Source: Ampullaceana balthica
Lineage: Eukaryota > Mollusca > Gastropoda > Lymnaeidae
Assembly: GCA_944989445.1 (NCBI GenBank)
Contig: CALYLW010000282.1
Span: 62,001-126,000, forward strand
Direction: 5' to 3'
DNA: 64,000 bases
Shown here in pieces: positions 21,214 to 33,327 of this stretch (its first letter is position 1; each line of letters opens with the position of its first letter). The position numbers were made by a program, and so were the translations under genes. The notes under the pieces are model-generated. The model saw only the letters and a program-made list of their open reading frames with translations. It did not search any database and was not told the DNA's origin.

Positions 21214-21545
21214 TACTTCATTGCATTCAGATGTGAAGTATGCCATCAAAGTGATAAGTTTACTATGGCCATCAATGCTAACATTATGTTTGTTATATAG
21301 TGTTAGAACAAACGTTACGAGTTACTAAAGAATGTCAACTCTATTTTTTTTAAAATTTAACATAACTTGTGAACAAATGTTACTCTAGGCACAAAGTTAA
21401 ACAAAAGAGTGCTCATAAATGTAACAAGTAGGACACGGGTCAGGTTAGTAAATAAACAAAAGAGTGCTCAGAAATGTAACAAGTAGGACACGGCTCAGGT
21501 AAGTAAATAAATAAAACCAAAAGCAAGCCAAAGTTTGACAATAAC

Positions 21546-21765
21546 CTGACAATAGATGACGGCGATATGAAAGATTACCACTGAGAGGGCAATGAGGCTG
21601 CTGACCACCACGCAGGCCCAGATGTAGATGCAAATGTGGAAATAGTGTTCACCGAAAAGGTCGTCATCGTCGTCACTTTCCCCGCCAGCACCCGCATCAA
21701 CATTGGTGCCCTGTATCGGCCCGTGAGTCGAGGACTGTGCCAGGACTGTGATTAGGGTGGATCTC
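21546..21765 (-). CDS. Internal exon, PA-TM-RING E3 ligase (acidic stalk and membrane span)
   Basis: A 220-bp exon with acceptor ttcttttccag and donor CAG/gttatt (a weak donor). It encodes a Ser/Thr/Gly stalk, an acidic run (SDDDDD), then a single hydrophobic segment starting about HICIYIWACVVVSSLIA and continuing through LSVVIFHIAVIYC. The span of about 24 residues is long enough to cross a bilayer once and would place the RING in the cytosol. It ends in phase 0, which is what the next exon needs. An open frame continues past the donor for 17 codons, so read-through or another donor cannot be excluded, but only the CAG/gttatt junction keeps the linker-RING frame. Confidence 0.85.
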
Positions 21766-21853
21766 CTGGAAAAGAACAGGGAAAAATTATCCATGGTTAT
21801 TAACTATGCTATCCTCAACCCTAACAAACAAAATAATAAAACAATCTGATTTT

Positions 21854-21990
21854 ACTTATAGATGTACATTTTATTTTTATATATTTTACTTATAGATGTA
21901 CATTTTATTTTTATATATTTTACTTATAGATGTACATTTTATTTTTATATATTTTACTTATAGATGTACATTTTATTTTTATATATTTTC
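21854..21990 (+). repeat. 34-bp AT-rich minisatellite, 4 copies
   Basis: Unit acttatagatgtacatttta + tttttatatatttt. Confidence 0.95.
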
Positions 21991-22375
21991 ATGCAACTTT
22001 ACAATACCATTTGGTATGTTGAAATGTTATTTCATGAAATAATCTTGCATCTTTTTTTCAGAGGCCTTTCAGAGAACAGATTAACCAACTAAAAGCAGAG
22101 TACCTGCACCAAATCTAAAATCAAATTCCAGGAGTTTACCAAGAAAAAAATATTTAAATTCTAAACATCAAATTCCAGGAGTTAACAAAGGAAAAAAATT
22201 ATAAATTAAAAAAATTAGAGACCTCAATAATTCAAAAAATTATTTCTCGTTGCACTGGGAGAAACTACCAGAAACCATAATTCAGCCATTCAAAAAATCA
22301 TTTCTCATTGCGATGAAAGAACAGAATATCAAGAACCACATTTTTTTGCCCACCCTCAAATAAAATAAAATGTTA

Positions 22376-22640
22376 TGACAATCATCTTAAACCATATTTA
22401 GTGGTGAGATCCACATGAATACAATCATCTTAAACCATATTTAGTGATGAGATCCACATGAATACAATCATCTGAAACCATATTTAGTGGTGAGATCCAC
22501 ATGAATACAATCATTTTATACCATATTTAGTGGTGAGATCAACATGAATACAATCATTTTATACCATATTTAGTGGTGAGATCCACATATATATAATCAT
22601 TTTATACCATATTTAGTGGTGAGATCCACATGAATACAAA
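22376..22640 (+). repeat. 43-bp minisatellite, about 6 copies
   Basis: Unit acaatcattttataccatat + ttagtggtgagatccacatg + aat, with aaacc variants. Intron of the RING gene. Confidence 0.95.
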
Positions 22641-22807
22641 TTCCAGACTGTAGTCAAAACTCAATTTTTAAAAACATCTCCATGTCATTTTGCCTCCAAG
22701 GCCAGACCCTGATGCTGTAGGTCCTTCTAAACCACAACCATCTAATTCTTGGTCACCCCGTTAGCCCTCTGACGCTCTGTTTCTGTCTATAGATAAAACC
22801 AACTTAC

Positions 22808-22895
22808 CTGGATGTATTAGCCTGTGCCGATGTGAGCAAGGAACCACTGGTGATGTTGACAAAGTAGGCTGGGATTGAGACGGGGACAGCCGTTG
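22808..22895 (-). CDS. Internal exon, PA-TM-RING E3 ligase (lumenal segment)
   Basis: This is the most upstream exon I can place with confidence. On the minus strand it follows a pyrimidine-rich acceptor (tttttccag) and ends at a strong donor (CCAG/gtaagt). It is 88 bp, begins with 2 nt of a split codon and ends with 2 nt of the next. It encodes TAVPVSIPAYFVNITSGS and onward, resembling the end of a protease-associated (PA) lumenal domain, with an N-glycosylation sequon NIT. Its end phase fits the membrane exon at 21546-21765. The PA family and topology are inferred from the exons that follow. The start codon and signal peptide are not identified, so the annotation is 5'-incomplete. Confidence 0.75.
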
Positions 22896-22902
22896 CTGGA
22901 AA

Positions 22903-23010
22903 AACAATAGACAATTATACACCAAACACCAGCTAAATTACTACACAATAGACAATTATACACCAAATCCCAGCTAAATTACTACACAATAGACAATTAT
23001 ACACCAAACC
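22903..23010 (+). repeat. 41-bp repeat, about 2.6 copies, beside an acceptor
   Basis: Unit caatagacaattatacacca + aacaccagctaaattactac. The first copy starts within the acceptor region of the RING-gene exon at 22895. Confidence 0.92.
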
Positions 23011-23416
23011 GCAGCTCAAGATTTACCAATGATGTTGTCTTTAGATATTTTGTGAGTATGAGGTATAAGATCAATTATAGGCAACAATGAGACAAAAAGT
23101 GAACGATTTTAACCATTGCAATAATTAATGTAAAGGAAAAAAACCTTAACTACATCCCATAACTCAATTAGGTAGTTAATGCTTACTCTGCATTTCCATA
23201 AGAAGCCAAAGTGAGCCGACTTGTGGAGTATAGATGATAAATGGACAATGGTCAACTCTGTCAGCATTCACAACCTATTCTGTCAAAGGTAAGGGAGGAA
23301 TTGACAATAAATCAAAGTGCTTGGACAATTAAATTTTAATAATTTTAAAATGGTCGAGTTGCTCAGGGAATAAATACTTTCTGTCAGCATCACCTTACAA
23401 TCCACTTGACAACCTT

Positions 23417-23765
23417 GAACAATGGACTTATTCAAGGTCTAGATTGTTCTATTGGTGGATTGAACAATGGACTTATTCAAGATCTAGATTGTTCCAATGG
23501 TGGATTGAACAATGGACTTATTCAAGATCTAGATTGTTCCAATGGTGGATAGAACAATGGACTTATTCAAGATCTAGATTGTTCCAATGGTGGATTGAAC
23601 AATGGACTTATTCAAGGTCTAGATTGTTCCAATGGTGGATTGAACAATGGACTTATTCAAGATCTAGATTGTTCCAATGGTGGATTGAACAGTGGACTTA
23701 TTCAAGATCTAGATTGTTCCAATGGTGGATTGAACAATGGACTTATTCAAGGTCTAGATTATTCT
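23417..23765 (+). repeat. 45-bp minisatellite, about 8 copies
   Basis: Unit gaacaatggacttattcaag + atctagattgttccaatggt + ggatt. A diverged piece (cttagattgttccaatggtg) reappears at 24108 after about 340 bp of unrelated sequence, so the array was probably split by an insertion. Confidence 0.95.
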
Positions 23766-24225
23766 AAGGTTGTTAACGGTTTTTTAAAATAAGGAAAAAT
23801 AACTCGCGAACTTTAACAAATGTTTTAACCGGTCCACTTATTTAGAATGGTTATTAATCACAAGTCCTAAAAAAAAACCCCGAATTAAAAATTGACTATA
23901 AACCATCACTGTTTACTTAATTCTTTGGAAGGTTTTTTTAAAATTCGCTGAATTGAGGGCATCGCGAAAAAGAGCTGAACGCGAGCGTGGAAGCGGGCTA
24001 TGATGCTACATGATGCGAGGCGAAAACATTCTCTTGTTGGTTCTCAAAACATAAGGTTTATAGGGACTGGCAGTTAACCGGTCCCCAAAAACGAGCAGTC
24101 TTAACAATCTTAGATTGTTCCAATGGTGGACTTGCTCAGGGGATAAACCACTCTTACTTCTTTGTTGTGTTTGTCAATAATTTCTTTCTTCCATTCCAAG
24201 GTCAGGGGTTTCTCTCACGTTCACC

Positions 24226-24790
24226 ATTTCAAGGTATTCAAGTTTGACTGGCTAAACAGCTGGTCAAGGTATTCATGTTTGACTGGCTAAACAGCTGGTC
24301 AAGGTATTCAAGTTTGACTGGCTAAACAGCTGGTCAAGGTATTCAAGTTTGACTGGCTAAACAGCTGGTCAAGGTATTCATGTTTGACTGGCTAAACAGC
24401 TGGTCAAGGTATTCAAGTTTGACTGGCTAAACAGCTGGTCAAGGTCTTCAAGTTTGACTGGCTAAACAGCTGGTCATGGTATTCAAGTTTGACTGGCTAA
24501 ACAGCCGGTCATGGTATTCAAGTTTGACTGACCAAACAGCTGGTCATGGTATTCAAGTTTGACTGGCTAAACAGCTGGTCATGGTATTCAAGTTTGACTG
24601 GCTAAACAGCTGGTAAAGGTATTCAAGTTTGACTGGCTAAACAGCTGGTCATGGTATTCAAGTTTGACTGGCTAAACAGCTGGTCATGGTATTCAAGTTT
24701 GACTGGCTAGACAGCTGGTCAAGGTATTCAAGTTTGACTGGCTAAACAGCTGGTCATGGTATTCAAGTTTGACTGGCTAAACAGCTGGTC
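24226..24790 (+). repeat. 35-bp minisatellite, 16 copies
   Basis: Unit aaggtattcaagtttgactg + gctaaacagctggtc. Confidence 0.96.
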
Positions 24791-25138
24791 TATGCCATCA
24801 TGAGAAAACCTTTACATGTAGAACTTCATAAACACCACAAGTTGAAACAAAATAAGATTAAGAAACACCGCAGGTTCATCAATACTTTGGTATAGAGTTG
24901 ATATTTTGAAAGTATATAAATTCAGTGTTGTTCAACAATACCTTGGTATATAGCTTTCCTCTCCTAAAGGCCCATGATTCCAGGCAGATCTTTACTTGCA
25001 GGACATTAGACAAACTGACTTGACCATTTAATCAAGATTCTCACTTGAAGTGACCCTAGAAATGAATGAGAATGAAGGGTAAGATTCAACATACACTATG
25101 TTTGCTAAGTTTGCAATAAAAACCTTCGAACAAAGCTT

Positions 25139-26947
25139 ACCATCAAATGTTATCTTATGACTAGATAGGGTATCCATTACCATCAAATGTTATCCAATGA
25201 CTAGATAGGGTATCTATTACCATCAAATGTTATATAATGACTAGCTAGGGTATCTATTACCATCAAATGTTATCTAATGACTAGATAGGGTATCTATTAC
25301 CATCAAATGTTATCTTAGGACTAGCTATGGTATCTATTACCATCAAATGTTATATAATGACTAGCTAGGGTATCTATTACCATCAAATGTTATCTAATGA
25401 CTAGATAGGGTATCTATTACCATCAAATGTTATCTAATGACTAGATAGGGTATCTATTACCATCAAATGTTATCTAATGACTAGATAGGGTATCTATTAC
25501 CATCAAATGTTATCTAATGACTAGATAGGGTATCTATTACCACCAAATGTTATCTAATGACTAGATTAGGTATCTATTACCATCAAATGTTATCTAATGA
25601 CTAGATAGGGTATCTATTACCATCAAATGTTATCTAATGACTAGATAGGGTATCTATTGCCATCAAATGTTATCTAATGACTAGATAGGGTATCTATTAC
25701 CATCAAATGTTATCTTACGACTAGCTATGGTATCTATTACCATCAAATGTTATCTAATGACTAGATCAGGTATCTATTACCATCAAATGCTATCTTATGA
25801 CTAGATAGGGTATCTATTACCATGAAATGTTATCTAATGACTAGATAGGGTATCTATTACCATCAAATGTTATCTAATGACTAGATAGGGTATCTATTAC
25901 CATCAAATGTTATCTTATGACTAGATTAGGTATCTATTACCATCAAATGTTATCTAATGACTAGATAGGGTATCTATTACCATCAAATGTTATCTTATGA
26001 CTAGCTATGGTATCTATTACCATCAAATGTTATCTAATGACTAGATAGGGTATCTATTACCATCAAATGTTATCTTATGACTAGATAGGGTATCTATTAC
26101 CATCAAATGTTATCTAATGACTAGCTATGGTATCTATTACCATCAAATGGTATCTTATGACAAGCTAGGGTATCTATTACCATCACATGTTATCTAATGA
26201 CTAGATAGGGTATCTATTACCATCAATTGTTATCTTATGACTAGCTAGGGTATCTATTACCATCAAATGTTATCTAATGACTAGCTAGGGTATCCATTAC
26301 CATCAAATGAGCCCTTATGACTAGCTAGGGTATCTATTACCATCAAATGTTATCTAATGACTAGATATGGTATCTATTACCATCAAATGTTATCTAATGA
26401 CTAGCTAGGGTATCTATTACCATCAAATGTTATCTAATGACTAGCTATGGTATCTATTACCATCAAATGTTATCTTAAGACAAGCTAGGGTATCTATTAC
26501 CATCACATGTTATCTAATGACTAGATAGGGTATCTATTACCATCAAATGTCATCTTATGACTAGATAGGGTATCTATTACCATCAAATGTTATCTAATGA
26601 CTAGATAGGGTATCTATTACCATCAAATGTTATCTAATGACTAGATAGGGTATCTATTACCATCAAATGTTTCTAATGACTAGATAGGGTATCTATTACC
26701 ATCAAATGTTATCTAATGACTAGCTAGGGTATCTATTACCATCAAATGTTATCTTATGACTAGCTAGGGTATCTATTACCATCAAATGTTATCTTATGAC
26801 TAGCTAGGGTATCTATTACCATCAAATGTTATCTAATGATTAGCTAGGGTATCTATTACCATCAAATATTATCTAATGACTAGATAGGGTATCTATTACC
26901 ATCAAATGTTATCTTATGACTAGCTATGGTATCTATTACCATCAAAT
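25139..26947 (+). repeat. 40-bp minisatellite, about 45 copies
   Basis: Unit ttaccatcaaatgttatcta + atgactagatagggtatcta. Minus-strand units contain ATG/gtaata, and the outermost copy (25139) continues into a stronger GATG/gtaagc. Confidence 0.96.
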
Positions 26948-27354
26948 GTAAAAAAGTTCTTTTTACTTTGCACACGCACCAATGAACCTCAGAGGGAACA
27001 CTTTTATCAATTACAATCAAATATTATCTAATGATTAGCTAGGGTATCCATTACCATCAAATAATCAATATACATATTTCCCGTTGTCTGTATGGTTGTA
27101 ATGTAATGTAATGCTGTTAGGTGGCGCTGCGATATGGATGTAAGGCTGTTAGGTGGCGCTGCGATCGATTTTGTTTTATAGTGCTGCACCAAAAATAACA
27201 CTTTTTGAACGTTCCGTATAAAAATTGTTCAATATGATAATAAATGAATAAAATAAAAATAAATAAAATAAATAAAAGTTCTGTATTATGTTATTTTTTA
27301 ATTTTATGTGTATTTATTTTGAAAACTTCCGTCATTTTTCACGGGTGATACGCT

Positions 27355-27700
27355 AGTATCTAATGATTAGCTAGGGTATCCATTACCATCAAATATTATC
27401 TAATGACTAGCTAGGGTATCCATTACCATCAAATGTTATCTAATGACTAGATAGGGTATCTATTACCATCAAATGTTATCTAATGACTAGCTAGGGTATC
27501 CATTACCATCAAATATTATCTAATGACAAGCTAGGGTATCCATTATCATCAAATATTATCTAATGACAAGCTAGGGTATCCATTACCATCAAATATTATC
27601 TAATGACTAGCTAGGGTATCCATTACCATCAAATGTTATCTAATGACTAGATAGAGCATCTATTACCATCAAATGTTATCTAATATCTAACTGGGGTATC
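27355..27700 (+). repeat. Continuation of the 40-bp array, about 9 copies
   Basis: Same unit as 25139-26947, after about 400 bp of inserted sequence (26948-27354) that itself holds one stray copy at 27026-27062 and a ttttcacgggtgatacgcta end shared with the repeat at 28213. Confidence 0.93.
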
Positions 27701-28082
27701 CAGGTACATAAATTATGGAACCTATTCTTAATCCGAGCTAAGTAAAGCAGGGAAGTCTATGGAAATATTCAGCATCTTATCATCTTCATCCAGGAATATA
27801 TTAAGAAATAAGTATAGGGCAATAGAAAACTAAGGAAAAAATTCTTAGTGCTGTGCAACTCAGTAAATGGATATGGTTGCCCTTCTATGCATTTTTTGTT
27901 CTCTTAGCAGTAATACATGACAACATATGAGTTATTGTCTTTTTGCTTACATGTTGAAACAATTATTATTTTTTTAATTTTCTTTTTTTGAGTTATCAGA
28001 TTGAAGCTTAGTTCATTAAAACTAAAACGTTTTTTTTCCTAACTAATTCTTAGCCTTGACTTTAATGTGGGAATAAGAATAA

Positions 28083-29095
28083 CTAGCTGACCCGAGGCGT
28101 AGCATACGCCGCCAATGATTTAGTGACGGGTGAAGACTTCCTGAAAGACACTGTTGTCAAAATGGGGTGGGTTTGGGCAAACGACTGTGAGTGAATGAAA
28201 AGAAGGAACTCTGGAGAGACCCGCGGCGTATCACCCGTAAAAAATGCCGGAAGTGTTCAGCTGAAATCTATTTATTTTGAAAAAATGCACTTTTATTAGG
28301 ACGCCGTAGACGCCCACCTTTTTCAAAATCCCAACTAACTTGTCCTTGTTTGAGCAATACGAAATATTAAACTTTCTGAAATGTACACAAAGTATTTTAT
28401 AACTTTTTACATTGTTCCCTTTTTACAAAATTAAAATATCAGCGAAAACAATGACGTCATATTTTTTTTTACAGCGCATATTTAATTTGCACACCTTTTG
28501 ATGCATTGGTGCAGTAATTTGGTGCGCTGCTTTCTAAAATTAGTATATGTTGAACATACTTGCAGCTTGTCTCGCAGGGTCTGACCACGAAGAGAATTAT
28601 CGTTTAATTTGACAAAGCGCAGTAATGCGCACCTAGCCTCTATTACCAAAGCGCGGTAAAGCGCGCCTCGATAGTACTCTTTTTAGAAATGAAATCACAG
28701 AAAGTAAAAACTATTCAGTGCGGGATAGAAGGTGTATTCGACTTCCGGCAATGGCGGCGATTGCCTTCGCTCATGTTTTCGCTCGATTCGTGAAGTTTCA
28801 GGGTAGTTTTTACGTGTTTTTTTTTGGAAATGTGATTTCGCTATACTTTTTTGTAAAAATAATAGTACTAAACTACAGGTAAAATAGTATTAAACTCAAA
28901 ACGGTCTTTTGGATAATTTAAAATAACCATTCTTATGCTAAAAGATGAAGTCAGTATGACAATAACTTTATAAATACATTTACAGCAATTTTTTAAATTT
29001 CATAACCAGTCGATCGCGATACGGGAAATCCTTACGGGACTGAGGCGGAAGTTTACCGAAAACCTTATGGGGCTTTAAACGTTAAATATATAGAT
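28083..29095 (+). mobile_element. Interspersed repeat beginning CTAGCTGACCCGAGGCGTAG
   Basis: Starts with the palindromic GGCGTAGCATACGCC and contains 160 bp shared with 33012-33188 (inverse). Ends near aaatatatagat, a tail seen in RTE-type and SINE repeats. The shared block has an open frame ending KMGWVWANDCE-stop in both copies. The family was not identified. Confidence 0.55.
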
Positions 29096-29199
29096 AACAA
29101 AAAATTGATGACTTTAACCAAAATGTTTTGAAAACTTACATTTTCACTGGCTAGTTTAAAGGAGGAACACACACCAACTTGGTCAGAAAATAAGGGCTG

Positions 29200-29420
29200 A
29201 AATGTTGCTACAAGTACCTAGAATGTAAGAACACATAAAGTGGTGGCTAGGCCAATCTTCAATGTTGCTACAAGAACCTAGAATGTAAGAAGACAAAATG
29301 TGGTGGCTAGGCCAATCTTCAATGTTTGAATGAGGCTAGTGTATCAGGTAATGATTGAATGAGACTAGTGTATCAGGTAATGTTTGAATGAGACTAGTGT
29401 ATCAGGTAGCATTACCTGCG
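29200..29420 (+). repeat. 60-bp duplication then 29-bp repeats with CAG/gtaatg
   Basis: Two copies of aatgttgctacaagtaccta + gaatgtaaga and onward (60 bp), then three or four copies of gtgtatcaggtaatgtttga + atgagacta. The latter carry a donor-like CAG/gtaatg on the plus strand. Confidence 0.9.
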
Positions 29421-29617
29421 TAACAAATTCGACATATTATTCTCAAAATGAAAGTAAGGTTACTTTCAGTTTTATTATTTTTTAATTATTATGGAGAAAA
29501 CAAATATTTTAGTACTAAGGTTTATAATTTAAATTTCAATAATGGCATGAGAAATCACATAAATACACATGTAAAATGCATACTTACAAAATTTAAACTA
29601 AAAAATATTTCAGTAAC

Positions 29618-29712
29618 TTGTGAAGCTGATGCCCTTTCTGTCTGATGTGTCAGCAAAAAGGACACCGTAGACTGGTAGCACAAATTCAACCCAACCATGA
29701 GGCATCCACAAC
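29618..29712 (-). CDS. Candidate upstream exon (possible N-terminal part of the RING E3 gene)
   Basis: On the minus strand, acceptor gtttactaatatag is followed by an open stretch giving LWMPHGWVEFVLPVYGVLF and then ADTSDRKGISFT, before a weak donor (CAA/gttact). The composition looks like globular protein, and the 1-nt end phase would fit the exon at 22895. Against it: the donor is weak, a stronger donor (TTTT/gtaagt) lies about 45 bp further on in another open frame, and at least one more exon would be needed to complete a PA domain. It could also be chance or belong to another gene. Confidence 0.3.
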
Positions 29713-29954
29713 CTATATTAGTAAACAAAAACATTGACATTGACACAAGATAGTTACATAAACTTGTATGCATTGACAGACACATTTTTCCTCATCTTAT
29801 CTTAAAGAACATGAGATGTCAACAATATGTAGGACACTATGACCCCAAACAACTAATGCTCTGTATCATCCCCTTCTTGCTCAATCTTCATCTTTTATTT
29901 CTCCTCTTTCTTCAACTCAACTTGCCTTCTTAATAAATAAGGTTGTTAAGATCG

Positions 29955-30672
29955 CTAGTACACTGTTTCACTCTCATCCTGGTACACTGTTTCACTCTCA
30001 GATAAGATTATCTCATCCTGGTACACTGTTTCACTCTCAGATAAGATTATCTCATCCTGGTACACTGTTTCACTCTCATCCTGGTACACTGTTTCACTCT
30101 CAGATAAGATTATCTCATCCTGGTAGACTGTTTCACTCTCAGATAAGATTATCTCATCCTGGTACACTGTTTCCCTCTCAGATAAGATTATCTCATCCTG
30201 GTAGACTGTTTCACTCTCAGATAAGATTATCTCATCCTGGTACACTGTTTCACTCTCATCCTGGTACACTGTTTCCCTCTCAGATAAGATTATCTCATCC
30301 TGGTAGACTGTTTCACTCTCAGATAAGATTATCTCATCCTGGTAGACTGTTTCACTCTCAGATAAGATTATCTCATCCTGGTAGACTGTTTCACTCTCAG
30401 ATAAGATTATCTCATCCTGGTAGACTGTTTCACTCTCAGATAAGATTATCTCATCCTGGTAGACTGTTTCACTCTCAGATAAGATTATCTCATCCTGGTA
30501 GACTGTTTCACTCTCAGATAAGATTATCTCATCCTGGTACACTGTTTCACTCTCATCCTGGTACACTGTTTCCCTCTCAGATAAGATTATCTCATCCTGG
30601 TAGACTGTTTCACTCTCAGATAAGATTATCTCATCCTGGTACACTGTTTCACTCTCAGATAAGATTATCTAA
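29955..30672 (-). repeat. 39-bp minisatellite with 18-bp short units, about 20 copies
   Basis: Minus-strand unit gataatcttatctgagagtg + aaacagtgtaccaggatga. Both 39 and 18 are multiples of 3, so a 229-codon frame (YQDEIILSESETV repeated) stays open; a TAG lies just upstream in frame, and I see no start. Confidence 0.96.
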
Positions 30673-30891
30673 CGTTACAAGCAGGCTTGAAATAAGATAA
30701 TTACCCCTGAGCCACCCAAGTCTGCCATTTTAACCCTAATTAGGGTGACTTTAACAAACATTGGGGGGAACAGCTTTTTTTGGTAAAGATTAAGGCAATT
30801 AAGGGTTTATTAAATAAATAATTTAAATATGTGTAGGTCCTTTTTTAAAGGGAGTGTCTATTGGTACTCAGGTACCAATAGCAGGTCCCTG

Positions 30892-32001
30892 CGGCTGTGG
30901 CTATTGGTAGTCAGATATTTTTAGCATCCAATCGGATTAAAGCATAACTTAATAGCTACTGATATAACCTTTTAAAATTGACCAATTGTATCAAACTTCC
31001 TTGATCTCAGGGATGAGAGTGGTGAACTCAAGTTTTAGAACAGGCAGGGTTTCCATTTTCAGTAGAGCCTATTGGTTTTTTTTTCTTTTCTTACGAAATT
31101 TGTTTCGATGATCTATATCTTTTAATTATGAGGTTAGGTTGAGTGTTTAGTATATGATGAGGTTAGGTTGAGTGTTTAGTATATGATGAGGTTAGGTTGA
31201 GTGTTTAGTATATGATGAGGTTAGGTTGAGTGTTTAGTATATGATGAGGTTAGGTTGAGTGTTTAGTATATGATGAGGTTAGGTTGAGTGTTTAGTATAT
31301 GATGAGGTTAGGTTGAGTGTTTAGTATATGATGAGGTTAGGTTGAGTGTTTAGTATATGATGAGGTTAGGTTGAGTGTTTAGTATATGATGAGGTTAGGT
31401 TGAGTGTTTAGTATATGATGAGGTTAGGTTGAGTGTTTAGTATATGATGAGATTAGGTTGAGTGTTTAGTATATGATGAGGTTAGGTTGAGTGTTTAGTA
31501 TATGATGAGGTTAGGTTGAGTGTTTAGTATATGATGAGGTTAGGTTGAGTGTTTAGTATACGCTTATTCTGGAACTAAAACTAATGAAATCAATTTAACA
31601 TTCTTATAATTACAATTAAATTAGAGCTTTTAGTTTTAGGGTCTGGGTTAGGTTTAGTTGTCTATTTTTTACATTAAAATGGAAAAAAACAGATATAGCA
31701 GCCGAAAATACCATTTATTGAACGCACCGTTCTCTTTGCTTTTACCAAAAGCTATAATAACTAGTCAATATTATTAACAACTACGTAAAATGAAAAATAT
31801 AGTGGTAAAAATAAAACAAAACTTGACCAATGACCAACGCCACCAGTTACAAATACTAATACGAATCTTTAGTCCATATTTTCAAAAATCAAACTCAGAA
31901 TATCACATAGTAGTAGTTTTATTAACAATTAATAATAGCGGACTCCCAATAGCCGACAGCCGGAAGTGGCTATTGGTAGCTGACTACAAATAGCCGCAGC
32001 C
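30892..32001. mobile_element. Element with 22-bp inverted ends and subterminal hairpins
   Basis: Ends GGCTGTGGCTATTGGTAGTC (30892) and, inverted, GGCTGCGGCTATTTGTAGTC (ending 32001), 20 of 22 identical. Outside the left end, CTATTGGTAC-TCAG-GTACCAATAG forms a perfect 10-bp hairpin; the right end has a similar 12-bp hairpin. The 29-bp array (31130-31558) lies inside. No transposase was recognised. Confidence 0.5.
31130..31558 (+). repeat. 29-bp minisatellite, 15 nearly identical copies
   Basis: Unit gaggttaggttgagtgttta + gtatatgat, one substitution in the whole array. Confidence 0.97.
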
Positions 32002-32369
32002 TTTTTTAATTGAATATATTATAACAATTGGGCTCCCTTGGGGGAAGGGGACATAGTTGCTGCTAGGAGAGTTTCCACGGGAGACAATATGAAGAGCCTA
32101 ATGTTCAGGGCTACTGAATTACACATGTAGGTTATTTATTCAATAAATTATTGAGTTCGAGTAATGCATAAAGTCATCAAGGAAAAACAGACAAACAATT
32201 CATACATGTTACATATTCATACATGTTACATATTCGTATATTCATTTTTATAAACATAGATAGGAAATTGTGGCAAATATATTGAAAGTTATAGCCTATA
32301 GATGATATTATTTAGGCCTAAAATAATTATAATAATAAAGGAACTTAATTATGATTAAAAATATTATTA

Positions 32370-32440
32370 ACTAGACGCCCCGCGGCGTAGCATACGCCGC
32401 AGACTTGCTCATGGAGAGTGCAAAGAAAGTGGAGAAATAA
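32370..32440 (+). mobile_element. Terminal fragment of the GGCGTAGCATACGCC repeat
   Basis: ccgcggcgtagcatacgccg followed by cagacttgctcatgg. The same end as at 33012-33060 and 35418-35480. Confidence 0.55.
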
Positions 32441-32603
32441 CGGACACAAACTACAGCACGAAGAAATCAAAACAACGCGAGTGAACGTCGGTTGACTGCC
32501 AACTCATTGTTGGTTTCGAGACGTTTGAAGGCGAAATTCTGTACACCCCTAACTTCTATGAAGTCAGCTATAAAACGATAATCGGTTTAAAATCAGAGTT
32601 ACA

Positions 32604-32930
32604 TAATCGATAATCGGTTTTAAAAAATAACAAAAAAACAACAGCACACAATTAACAACCCTAAATATGACTAACCCTTGATAGGGTCAGCAAATCACAG
32701 TTTATGTTTAAGGGATGGTAGTATTAAATGGGAGGCGGGTAACAACAACCTCAGTGTGCATGTAATCGATAATTGGTTTTTTTTAAAAACACAAAACAAC
32801 AACACACAATTAACAATCCTAAATATGACTAACCCTCGCTAGGGTCGGCCAATCACAGTTTATGTTTAAGGGATGGTAGTATTAAATGGGAGGCGGGTAA
32901 CCACAACCTCAGTGTGCTTGTCTCCATGTT
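32604..32930 (+). repeat. 158-bp tandem duplication, 2 copies
   Basis: The block from ataatcggttttaaaaaata to gcgggtaacaacaacctcag is repeated 158 bp later with a few differences (aatcacagtttatg at 32693 and 32851). Confidence 0.9.
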
Positions 32931-33011
32931 TACTCGCTATTTTTTACTTACTTTGTGCTGCTTTTTGTGTCTGTACTCTCTCCCGCCCCCATCCGTTCTT
33001 TGCACTGTCTA

Positions 33012-33188
33012 TTATGAGCAAGTCTGCGGCGTATGCTACGCCGCGGGTCTCTCCAGAGTTCCTTCTTTTCATTCACTCACAGTCGTTTGCCCAAACCCAT
33101 CCCATTTTGATAACTGTGTCTTTCTGGAAGTCTTCACCCGTAACTAAATCATTAGCTGCCTTTTGATATGCCTCGGGTTCAGCTAGTG
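33012..33188 (-). mobile_element. Inverse copy of the GGCGTAGCATACGCC repeat
   Basis: The minus strand matches 28083-28245 over about 160 bp with few changes; the open frame TGEDFQKDTVIKMGWVWAND ends at the same stop as the other copy (TGEDFLKDTVVKMG). Confidence 0.6.
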
Positions 33189-33252
33189 TTGGCAATAAAG
33201 GGGTAAAAGAACGGGCACATACAGACATTTTTAAAAATTAAAAAAAACCAAT

Positions 33253-33327
33253 GTTTTCGCTGGGGCTTGAACCCAGGACCATCGACGTATGAGGCGGACG
33301 TGATAGCCAGTACACTACGAATCTCAC
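33253..33327 (-). mobile_element. tRNA-Val-like pseudogene or SINE head
   Basis: The minus strand has the D-arm gtgtactggctatcacgt, a loop ctcatac, and a perfect T-arm ctgggttcaagccccag. The acceptor stem pairs only partly (ttcg/cgaa), and the anticodon loop gives CAT on a Val-type body, so it is not a functional tRNA. Confidence 0.55.

Noticed and set aside
29955..30644. 229-codon repeat protein YQDEIILSESETV
   Set aside because: The frame is open because units are 39 or 18 bp, there is a stop just upstream in frame, and there is no ATG start.
31130..31558. Telomere-like repeat (contains ttaggtt)
   Set aside because: The unit is 29 bp and TTAGG appears once per unit. The array at 39368 (ttagggt) is rejected for the same reason.
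33253..33327. Functional tRNA-Val gene
   Set aside because: The T-arm is perfect, but the acceptor stem does not pair and the anticodon loop has CAT on a Val-type body.
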